A DNA stretch of 64,000 nucleotides from Rotaria macrura (Eukaryota > Rotifera > Eurotatoria > Philodinida > Philodinidae), in contig OENT01000111.1 of assembly GCA_900239685.1 (NCBI GenBank), forward strand, positions 1 to 64,000, written 5' to 3'. A program made the position numbers and the translations under genes. The notes beneath the pieces were generated by a model. That model worked only from the letters and a program-made list of their open reading frames with translations, searched no databases and was not told the DNA's origin. Below, in pieces: positions 22,776-32,190 of the stretch; within the stretch, counting starts at the first letter, position 1; each line of letters begins with the position of its first letter.

Positions 22776-23542
22776 TAGGGATGCAACAAATCCAAAGCCT
22801 TGGGATTTAGTGCAAATAGATTTGACTTTGTTTTCAACTGAGATTCGGATTTGGGTTTGGTCTTAAAGTACTCTAATCTAATGAGACTTTGTAAGATAAA
22901 ATCCGAAAAGGGAGAAAAGAATCTCAAGTCTTATAAATTGATATGATATTGTTTATATTTCGGATAGATTTGGATTTGGGATTGAGATTCGGTTTCGCTG
23001 TAGCACGACAACAAAGTTGTACTCATGTTTGATTGAAAAAAATCCCAAGTTCAAATCCAAATCTAAGACCGAAAACCAAACACGAATCCAAGAGCAAATC
23101 CCAAACATAATACTAATTCAGAATCCCAAATCTAAGTCAAACATAGCATACATTGTAAAAAAAATCCGTAGAATAATAAACGAAAAAAACGTTTTTGAGA
23201 GGGTATTAAACAAAAAATGGGTTTATGAAAGTGCACGGGACACAAACCCTTTTTTCCCGTATATTAAGGAGATAATAAACGGTTTTTATGTTTATGATTT
23301 AGAAAAAGGGTTTATCAGATATTTCAAAAACGGAAAAAAGGGTTTGTGTCCCGTTGCACTTTCATAAACCCTTACTTTTTATAGTGTATCAGTAATCCTG
23401 TGACCTAAATCCAGACGAAGCACACATCTGGTACATGAATTCGAACCATATCCGAAATCAAGAAAACAAATCTAAATCCAAATCCAAACCTCAAAGATTT
23501 GGTGTCAAATCTCAAATCCATTCAAGGTTTTTTGCATTCCTA
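22776..23542. mobile_element. Older non-autonomous hAT-like element, with a nested insertion
   Basis: It starts TAGGGATGCAACAAATCC and ends TTTTTTGCATTCCTA, with flanks TCAATATC and TCAGTATT (6 of 8 bases alike), an aged 8-bp duplication. The arms are filled with AAATCCAAATC/GATTTGGATTT words. It is interrupted by the palindromic copy 5 at 23151-23386. Without that insert it would be about 530 bp. Confidence 0.7.
23151..23386. mobile_element. Palindromic MITE (CACTCTAAA family, copy 5) nested in a hAT element
   Basis: It is flanked by TA on both sides (23149-23150 and 23387-23388). The left end is CATTGTAAAAAAAA and the right end TTTTTATAGTG. Inner arms carry GGGTTTATGAAAGTGCACGG and its inverted copy with GTTGCACTTTCATAAACCC. 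The left side is expanded relative to the right. A 116-codon plus frame across it (23017-23367) is a by-product of the palindrome, not a gene. Confidence 0.7.
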
Positions 23543-23888
23543 TCAGTATTAGTTTTGTGCACAAACATTTTAGTTTTTCTCTACTAACCTGATGCCGCTG
23601 ACTTGATCGGCATGTGATTCAACACAGACGGATTCTTTCCAGAGATGTTTAATTAATTAACGCTTCAACATAGAGTAGGAAAACCGTATGGCACTGCATT
23701 ATGGAAAGTATACACATGCAGCAAGAAGTTGGTTTTTCCGGTGTGCTGGAAAAGCGTCGAAAAAATATGAAGTGTGGAAAAGTATTGAAACAAGAAACAT
23801 GAAAAGAATGTCTCCAGTAAATGGGAGCACAATAACATATCTCTAAAACATTAACTGATCATTTTTAATGTCGATACTTGTTTTCGGT

Positions 23889-23967
23889 ATTTTTCTTTCG
23901 ATATTTTTTATTTCTTTTATTTTTCTTTCGATATTTTTTATTTCTTTTATTTTTCTTTCGATATTTT
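23889..23967. repeat. 30-bp tandem repeat, about 2.6 copies
   Basis: The word ATTTTTCTTTCGATATTTTT recurs at 30-bp spacing from 23889, 23919 and 23949. The copies are essentially identical, so the expansion is recent. Confidence 0.75.
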
Positions 23968-24153
23968 ACGATTTGCTCTTCCTCTTTTTTGTTATTCTTT
24001 CATTTTTTATACGACGCACTTCGCATTTTTCCAAGTTAGCGTAATAAGCTAAAGCAAAAAATGGTTGACAATTCATGGTCAAAGTCAGCGAACCATGTAT
24101 GAATACGTTTCTATAGAAGACATAAAACTATAGCGAAGTAAAAATACGGTTCA

Positions 24154-25318
24154 GTCCCGTTTGGTCGACTAATTAAGCCCAATTAAAGGATTTTTCTGCT
24201 TGTTCAACAGAATTTTTTTTCCTACTTAGTCGACAACTATTTTTTTCCTACTTAGTCGACAACTTTTTTCTTCTTACTTCGTCGACAATTTTTTTTTCCT
24301 ACTTCTTCGACGTCGTCAACTATGTTATCCTGTGATGTACTGCAATTTACTAATTAAGGGCTTAGTCGACAAGTTAGTGGCGCCCATTTAATGAATCACA
24401 AAATGAGTAGTTCGCTTTTTCAAAGTTAAAGGCACTGTACTAAGTAATCATTACCAATGGTTTTATAGGTGTTGATCTAATCGAAGGAAAACATATAAGT
24501 CGCTGTGAAAAGAGTAATTTTTATTAGAGAAGATAAATTCGACTAGACGAACTCGATGAATCATATAGACAAACTGATTACTATAAACGAGAGAATTCTT
24601 TCTTTCATTGTCTCTTCGAATCGCCTATACGAGGTGGCAATTGAAATGTATACATTAATAGAAACCCAAAAGGGTAAAAAATGTTTAATTTTTAATAACT
24701 ATCGGTACTTATGCGATCTTATTCATAACAGCAATATTTATTGGCGTTGCGAAAACCGCAGTGAGTGCTCAGGTCGTCTCATCGGCAAAGGATGGTGATA
24801 TTTCTATTTTAACGGCATCGCATAATCATGAGCCTAATGAAAATAAAAAACAAGCAAGAAGTATTTCTAAATCATTTAAAAAAACAAATACGTGAAGATC
24901 TAACGCCAATCAGAAAACTTTTTCGTGGTAAAATTATTAAGTACTATACAACAGAACCTGATAGCGTTTGTACATTACCTCAATTTAATCAAATAAAAAA
25001 TTCGCTCTATCGAGCAAAGAACAAACTATCTTGCACTACCGAAATCCATCGATGATGTATCAAGTGAAGGTAATAGTTTTATATGACACGTAACCGGTAT
25101 TTTCTTTATTAGTTCATTGGTCTCGTGTTATTTTCGATAAAATGAAAAAAAAATGCTGCTGTTGTTTATGTTCCTAGTCGTAATTTTTGGTGTTCTTTAT
25201 TACTTTCTACTTAGCTTGTCGATTAAGCCCTTAATTAGTAAATTGTGGTACATCAAAGGATAAAATAGTTGTCGACGTCGAAGAAGTAGGAAAAAAAAAT
25301 TTGTCGACGAAACGGGAC
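24154..25318 (+). mobile_element. 1.17-kb TIR transposon carrying a FLYWCH gene
   Basis: The ends are inverted: GTCCCGTTTGGTCGAC at left and GTCGACGAAACGGGAC at right. Further inward ATTTACTAATTAAGGGCTTA matches its inverse near 25230, and CCTACTTCTTCGACGTCG matches near 25275. The left arm is longer because the unit TTTTCCTACTTAGTCGACAAC is repeated about four times (24218-24315). The FLYWCH frame lies inside. No target duplication was identified with confidence. Confidence 0.7.
24556..25055 (+). pseudogene. FLYWCH zinc-finger gene (MULE-associated type), frameshifted
   Basis: The first frame (24556-24798) carries the FLYWCH signature: a G-K-x-x-L-I-x-x-Y-R-Y strand, then YWRCENRSECSGRL. 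The expected HxH partner, ASHNHEPNE, follows at about 24810-24840 in the next frame, and the linker KKQIREDLTPI..LPQFNQIKNSLYRAK (to 25055) is in a third frame. FLYWCH followed by a peptide of the form LP-F--I--SLYRA- is the usual N-terminal arrangement of MULE-type transposase genes and of their host-captured derivatives. The MULE transposase core is missing. Two frameshifts make it non-functional as it stands, unless sequencing error is responsible. Confidence 0.7.
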
Positions 25319-25359
25319 GATACCAAAAATACTAATGTAGTTCTACGACAAGATCAATC

Positions 25360-25740
25360 CTCATCCATGAGAATCATTCCGACAGTCGAATCCTATCAGA
25401 TCCCCGACAACAGCCAGATCCAATTCGATGTGAATTTCTAAAAAAGTGATCAATTCCTGTAGGGATTCGGGTTGTGAATCGATATTCGGATCCCTAGTAT
25501 TGTGATCCTATCATATCTTATTGTCGGATTCGGTGAAACCTGTTGGAAGACTTTGAGCAACCTCTAGTGTTGGCCCTAGATACGAAATAGCGTCCAAATA
25601 ATTAAATACGCCTTTTCCGTCGGATCTGTTAGTAGTTCCTCAATCAGGAATCTCATTGATTTTATCGGCTCGTCGAATCTTGTAAGATTCGATATGATTC
25701 AATATTGGATTCCTTCAACTGAGTACGTGTAATTATATAG
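25360..25740. repeat. GGATCCGAT-type repeat, second block
   Basis: ATTCCGACAGTCGAATCC, ATTCGGATCCCTAGT, GTCGGATTCGG and similar words recur in both orientations. It matches the style of the 21.1-kb block, including GGATCC next to CTAGT(A/G)TTG. It starts 40 bp after the FLYWCH element. Bounds are approximate. Confidence 0.45.
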
Positions 25741-27342
25741 GCAACACAAAAAATCTGATTTTGATTATATCATTTGATAATTGTGACTGTAACTAATGAA
25801 TCGTAACAAGTTGGAAAAAAGTTGCTGGTGATGAGTATCAGGCTTCATGTTTATTTATACACACCTGAGGAAAAGAGTCAAAGCAAGTCAAAAAATAATA
25901 CATTTCGTCACATGGTGATTTTACAATAAATGACTAAATGAAACGAATATTATTTTGTCATCAAACTTGACTACAGGACGTTTCTATCAGAGAATGCGAT
26001 TTCTTAAATAAATAGCACATTTCTTTCCTGTCATGGATTTGTATAATTCCAACTACGTTCTTCGTTCAAGAAATTCTTTTACAAAAGATAAATATGAATT
26101 TTTTTACAAAACTCAGTTATCATGTGACGATAAGTTTTTATTCGACCTTACTCTTTTATCGGATGATGTGATGTTCGATGAATCACTTTAAGCAAAATCG
26201 ATCATGCACATGAAGTATATTTGTTGAAGATATTTTAATGACTGAAATTCATACACTTTTTGGCTATTGCCAGCATGTGTTAAAAATAAAAAAGTTGACA
26301 AGGCAAATAATTAGATGATACTCAATGTTTTCTCTTTCGGATAGTTTGAAACAACACAATTACATCAACATCCAATTCAAGCGGGTGTGCGTAAAAATGA
26401 GGAAATAATGAAATAGAAATAGAAATACTGCAAAATATTATTTTATTGAACTTCAATAATATGGTCATCGTTTATCGATAATTTTTCCTGCAAAGATTGA
26501 AGGTACAAAATTGTAGAGTAGATGTGCTCCTACTGCAGGATAATTACAGTATGGGTAAACTTCTGGAAACCTGTCTGAAATTTCTTCTACATACTCATGT
26601 TCAAATCACATAACATAACATAAATGAACATTGATCATAGAAAAACAATATCTCCATCCGACATCAGTGAAAGTTGTCTTACTTCTAAGAGCTTCTGTTC
26701 TATTGCCATCAGGTATTTTTCTAACTGCTTACTGTCAATCCTAGTTACTTCTATTGATTATATTCTCTGGCGAATAATGTATTTTAAAAACGAAAAGTAG
26801 ATTTTATTCAACATCTATTCATAGAAATACGAAAAAAAGTAAAAATCTGTACTACAACCATCTATGTCTTATTTTTTATGCTTATAGTCCTCTTACTTTT
26901 TCTCTGTAAAATAAAACCCACGAAACATTCAATCTTTTCTGATGAGATACACCTAAATAGAGTCAAACAAGCAAGTTTTGTACGATAATTAGAAAGATGC
27001 TTTTTTAAGCTTGTTGTAAATACACTTAACTTGATACTGACCACTTTCAAAAGCACTATCGATATATTGGATCTTCCCATCAGATTTTATATGTTTATCG
27101 GCCCAATATATACAATCGTTCATCATAATATTCTCTGTCTAATTCTTATACTGTTTCCTATGTAGAGCTAATTTTAAAATTTGCATGGGATTCATGGGAA
27201 AAGCGATCATATCCTCATCGCATCAGTGATCATTTTTATTGACTTTGTTAGCTATGAATAAATTCGTTTCAAAGATTGAAGAATTTTTTTAATGATGTCT
27301 AATAAGGTAATCATGTAATCATATGGATGAAAGCGAGAGAAT
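25741..27342. other. Gene-free AT-rich stretch
   Basis: No gene or repeat could be supported. Several short frames, for example minus 26862-27080, have no coding character. Confidence 0.35.
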
Positions 27343-27818
27343 ATTTGACATTATTTAAATCTCTTTTTTATGTTTTTCTGCAATTAAATAATATGATATT
27401 ATAATAATTTATTTAAATTAAAATTTTTACAATTGAGACGTTTCGTATCTCGATGAGATACTTCTTTAGACATAGAGTCAAGACAAATGTGCATAAGACA
27501 ACACAAAAAAATTCTTTTTCTTTTCTTTAGTCATACTTTGATAGTGGATATGAAAAACAAGACGGTAATAGTGACAACTCGACAGGAAACGAATACTTTG
27601 CCCGTATGACCGTCACAGTATGACTGATACTAAAGAAGTGAAAAAGAAATTTTATTTGTTGTTTTCATATACATTTGTCTTTATTTTATGTTTGCAGGAG
27701 TATCTCATCGAGATACGAAACGTCACAATTGTATAAATTTTTATTGAAATAAATTATTAATATCATAATATTTAGTTGTATTAAAAAACATAAAAAAGAG
27801 ATTCAAATAATGTCAAAT
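27343..27818. repeat. 476-bp foldback element
   Basis: The outer ends are ATTTGACATTATTT and AAATAATGTCAAAT. The inner arms carry TTCGTATCTCGATGAGATAC (27441-27460) and its inverted copy (27699-27720), and AATCTC..TTTTTTATGTTTTT matches its inverse at the right. The central 220 bp are not paired. It looks like a MITE of a family different from the CACTCTAAA group. Confidence 0.75.
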
Positions 27819-28269
27819 GTGAATCTAACCTTCTTATCAAAACAAGAAGAACGAGAGAAATAAAACGAAAGCAATTCAAAACGATAAAAATATTTTCTAA
27901 TTTTTCATCCTAAAACGTTAATAAGAATTAAATGAAAATCTCTCTCAACAATCCTATACCCATTCGATCAGCTGTATTTTGTTTCCGATCGGATAAGAGC
28001 GGAGAAAACTTGATTGAACAAAACTCTTTAAATAGTCAAATAGAATAGTAATTAAAACAAATCTACTCAAACATTGACGATTATTCTTGGTAAGTAATAC
28101 GAATCAAATCATTTTTGTCAACTAGAATATGAATATCAGTGACATTATAACTAGTATTTAATTCAAAACTGGTAGATGATGTTTCTCGACTGTTTGTTCA
28201 ATAGAAGAACCGAGGTCGATAGGAAGAGTAAGATTTCATGACTGAATATGAAAATCTCCCTTTAAATAA

Positions 28270-28410
28270 GATTTACCTGAGAGATGGTTAAGCGTTGATG
28301 CTTCATAATATAATCAATGTAGAAGCCAAATTCATACCTATAAGACGGCGCATCTGTTCATATTTGTCATTAGCAGCATCAAATAAAGGTATGTCTTCTT
28401 ATCCAAGTAA
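28270..28410 (-). pseudogene. Exon remnant with GFYID motif
   Basis: Read on the minus strand, one frame gives FDAANDKYEQMRRL and, after a one-base shift, YRYEFGFYIDYIMKHQRLT ending in a donor-like CAG-GTAAAT. The shift and the lack of an intact flanking frame point to a pseudogene. A related remnant lies at 32500-32600. The family was not recognised. Confidence 0.4.
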
Positions 28411-28468
28411 GTAAACTATTCGCTATAGTAGTGCTCCATCAATATCGAAAAAAAGTTGTTAAAAAATT

Positions 28469-28753
28469 TTAAAATATCCTAACTGAAATAATCATTATCC
28501 GATGGAGTATGTATACAAAGAGGAGGATTTCCCAGTTGAAAATAGTGAATCCAACAAGAACTAAGATTAACAAATTAATTGCTATCAGAAGTTGTGTATC
28601 AGTACAAGCTCGACCATCAATACAATATTGAGCTTCAATAATGAGAATCTTTGCAGTAGATGAATACATTTTTGGTTCCAATGCAGCAACAATACCGACT
28701 GAGCTACAGCCAATGACGATAATAAGATCGTATACCCTGCTCGAGGTTGTCAT
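28469..28753 (-). pseudogene. N-terminal fragment resembling an FAD-binding oxidoreductase
   Basis: The ATG frame begins MTTSSRVYDLIIVIGCSSVG and continues with AALE and AKILIIEA, the order of a Rossmann beta-alpha-beta dinucleotide fold (YDxIIVGxGxxG then a second strand ending in E). One glycine of GxGxxG is replaced by serine (IGCSSVG). Further on FNWE resembles the DWNY region of GMC oxidoreductases, but the rest becomes hydrophobic and unconvincing. At 94 aa it is far too short for a 500-600 aa enzyme. It is probably a decayed copy. The GMC assignment is tentative. Confidence 0.4.
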
Positions 28754-31572
28754 TGCTTAAATAGTCTTTTTTTTAACTTTTGGTAAAATATACTGAAGAA
28801 TACTGAAGACATTGGTAATACTATCGGGAATGAAAAGCGAGAAATTCAATACTCAATAATATAACTAATAATAGGTAAGTGATGGAAAATAAATTAATTA
28901 ATGAAGTAACTTTATTAGAAACTTATTATATGGGATATTATAATGAAAAGAAAAAAAAATGATTATTCACTATTTCTTCGGATATTTTACATCCATATTT
29001 ACGTTACATAAATTGTCTCCGAAGGATAGATTTGTTCTTACGCAAATTTCATCAAGCCAAAATTATTGTCACTAGTATCAATCGGAAATATTAATAAAGT
29101 CCCTATTATACGGGCATCTAGAAGATCGTTGAATAATCAAACGGAAATATTCCAGAAAAAAGGAAAAGCTTATCGACTCTCATGTAATATTGCAATCAGA
29201 AGATTCTGATGGAGTAAGTGTAGTCATTGCCTCATGATTTCTTCTCAAGAGGTAGGAATTTCTCATTTTGAAAAGATAGTATGTAAAAAGAAAAGCTCTA
29301 CAATATCACTTAGTAATGGATAAACATCCATCATGCATATATCTAATATAAATTGTACTTATTCGTTGCTCTATCTGATCTTAAGACATATGTACTATGT
29401 GATTTTCTTTGAAAATAAGTACGTCAGAAAATGAAATTACGATAAATGAAGCCAGATATGACTGATAAGAATACCAAAACATCTTATAAAAGATTCATGT
29501 GATTTGATTGAACCATGAAAAGTGCCGAGTTCTATTAGATATCGATCTCATGAAGGATGCTATACGAAAACTCTATGTTTCTCATCTGGAGAACTGTAGT
29601 TTTTCTGCTATTCATCTTTCGTATCCTTAAAATTTCAGATCGAAAGTCGGATTTCACTAAAAACTCCGCCATTCAAAAACAAAATCGATATTTTAATCAT
29701 CTATCAATAAACAGCCAAAAGCTTTTAATGAGCCAAGAAGTATGTAATGGAAATAAATCATCTAAATCGAAAGAAAATACCTGAAGAATTTCGTTCAGTA
29801 GCTTAGTTTACAGTCAACATCATTCGTACAAAGTCGAAATATGTCTTCTTAAGTGATTCACTGACTTTTGATGCTTTAAATATTTTTTGCAAAATTCTAC
29901 TGATAGTGTTTCTAAACTATTGCTTTTGCTATTTCTACTTGAGAGGGAACGGAGCTCACCGAGCTGTTAGATCTGTCAGTAGCTTTAATATGCATCTATT
30001 CTTCATCGTATTTCAAGGCGATTGAAAACCGACTACACTCAACGATTTATAGACATATCGTAGACGACAAAATTCATTTTTTTGGCTACTTGTTATGAAT
30101 AGTAAAATTAATTTATATTGATATAATATGTACATCTTTTACATAAAGGATGAGCATTCACTTTGCTCCTTGCGTTATTATTGAAACGAGGTGATTTAGT
30201 AAACTTGTTTAGAGTTCTTGATATCATGTTAGCAACGTATCTTGATAGCAGATTATTTTTGTCTAAGAACAATTCTTATTTTTTCACTCCTTGTATTTCT
30301 GCAAATATCTGTCACAATGATTCCTAGTAATGATAATATAAATGACCAGATGCAAGCACAAAAAACGCTCCCTTGGCTGTTGAAGAAAAAGGAAGAAGAC
30401 ATTAATTTAGTAAGCATAGGAAAAAATGTCATTCCTGTGAATTTTCTTTCTTTCCTTCCCTGGCACAATAACTTGAACGATATCTGTCAATTATACTTGA
30501 ACCTATCAAGACAAAAACTCTATTGAATGCTTGATTCTCCATAAAATTGATGTATTGGATCATTTTTAGAGCTTTAGATGAAACCGGCAGACTTGGGATC
30601 TTACAATAGAATGGACGATAGTTACACGATGGTGTTGTAAGTCGTCAAGATATTGAACTGCATGAATATTATCAAAATATATCATAGCACAACGCTTTTT
30701 TTGAAATGTATGCTTCAAATGTAGGTTTCTTGCATTCTTTGTATTTATTTCATTCATCTAATCGATTCCATCGCAACTTTTCGATTTATTTGCTTTTGAC
30801 TCATTGCACTGTGTCAGATTTATTAAAAAATCGATAGATAAATTTTACTTTCTATAAAAATATTCTCTAGTTCTTCATTAGAATTTTTAAAGCAAGTAAT
30901 ATGCTCGTTATGTTATCCATCGAGAAGATCATGAAATTTTTCAGGAACAAAGTAAATACGATCTAGTTGATAGATTATATCCTTGAATAGTTTTCAATGC
31001 TTCGATCTTCTTTGATAGTCTGTTGATATGAAAAGAAATATCACTTTCTTGTTTCGCTTACTAATTTACTTGACATATAACAATTGAAAGTAAATAAAGA
31101 TTTATTTCAAAACTACAGGAAACGTAAACGGCTTCTATACTAGCATTTGTAGAAATAATCTTCTAAAATTTGTTCCCTGATTTCAAACCATTACCTGGAT
31201 ACATGCATTTGTCAATCATTTATTTGATTTACCTGTGAACAAATCTTAAATATAAAAAGCTCCGCTGACTATATTATGCCAGTAATTGCTCTCGTACTCT
31301 TATATTCCTCGTGTGAAACGTACTTCATCGATAAAAACAAAAAATAACTAAACAACAGTTCCGAACAATCACTGAGTATAAAAATCTATATAGTAAGAGA
31401 CGACGATCATGACAAGAAAAAAATTTAAATAGCTTAGTTTATTTTTCACATTTTTTTCTAGAATAATAGTTTTTTCTTGTTACAAACTCATATGATATCA
31501 CTCGGTTACTTTCATTATTTCTTATATGTATATTCAATTATTCAACAAAATATACGATCAGCATGATATCAT
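28754..31572. other. Gene-poor interval, remnants only
   Basis: No complete gene was found. A 75-codon ATG frame at 29557-29784 has a hydrophobic start but no recognisable domain. A plus frame at 30242-30526 looks like a signal peptide followed by MQAQKTLPWLLKKKEEDINL, but it opens with TTG just after an in-frame stop, so it would need an upstream exon. No clear repeats. Confidence 0.35.
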
Positions 31573-31857
31573 ATGTATGCCACGTCAAGTTACATTAATT
31601 TCACAACAACCAATTCAAGTGACGATGTTATGTCTTTAGCCTCTGTTCATTCATCACCAACAACCTCATCCATACATTTGTCGAGCATTATCCTGATTCT
31701 TATTCTATCTGTTCTATGTATGTTCGGTGTTATATTTATGATTTTTGGTCCTATGATGCGATCCGAAGTTATGAGGCAAGTGGATGATGATGGATTTAGT
31801 CGAAATTCAGATCAAGCAGACCATGCACTCGACACCTTAGCCAGCGGCGGCGACTAA
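31573..31857 (+). CDS. Small single-pass membrane protein, unknown
   Basis: An ATG-to-TAA frame of 94 codons. Residues 1-35 are rich in Ser and Thr with potential N-glycosylation sites (NFT, NSS). About residues 39-64 form one strong hydrophobic segment (IILILILSVLCMFGVIFMIF). The C-terminus is charged, with MRSEVMRQVDDDGFSRN and an acidic end. The layout (short Ser/Thr ectodomain, one helix, charged tail) recalls small membrane regulators, but I recognise no family. It appears intronless and is followed by AATAAA-type signals (ATAAATAAATAT near 31960). Codon use looks like that of the neighbouring genes. It may be the last exon of a larger gene. Confidence 0.5.
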   Translation: MYATSSYINFTTTNSSDDVMSLASVHSSPTTSSIHLSSIILILILSVLCMFGVIFMIFGPMMRSEVMRQVDDDGFSRNSDQADHALDTLASGGD

Positions 31858-32159
31858 AATTCTTGTGCGTTGAAGGAACATTTCCGATAAATACTATGTT
31901 TTTAGGTTCATTTGTATGCAGAGAACTTCAGTCGAATATCGATTGTATACGAGGGAATATAAATAAATATAATTTCTTTTCTATAGTTTTACAAGACTAA
32001 TACATATCAAGCTAATTTTTCAAAATTCATCTACTATTGATGTCATCAATTTATTATTCTTTTGTGAACAATAGTACACAACATCAACACACAATATTCT
32101 ATTATCATCTTACACTGTTTTCCACAGTTTTTCCATTTCTAATCAAGCAAAGTAGAAGG

Positions 32160-32190
<31 letters not shown>

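Noticed and set aside
23017..23367. 116-codon plus-strand frame
   Set aside because: It runs through a palindromic MITE and the AAATCC-rich arm of a hAT-like element. Its composition follows the repeats.
30242..30526. Secreted peptide precursor
   Set aside because: Although the start resembles a signal peptide, the frame opens with TTG right after a stop and has no upstream ATG exon that I could find.
32160..32186. TA microsatellite as a regulatory feature
   Set aside because: Simple repeat in AT-rich DNA, with nothing linking it to a gene.
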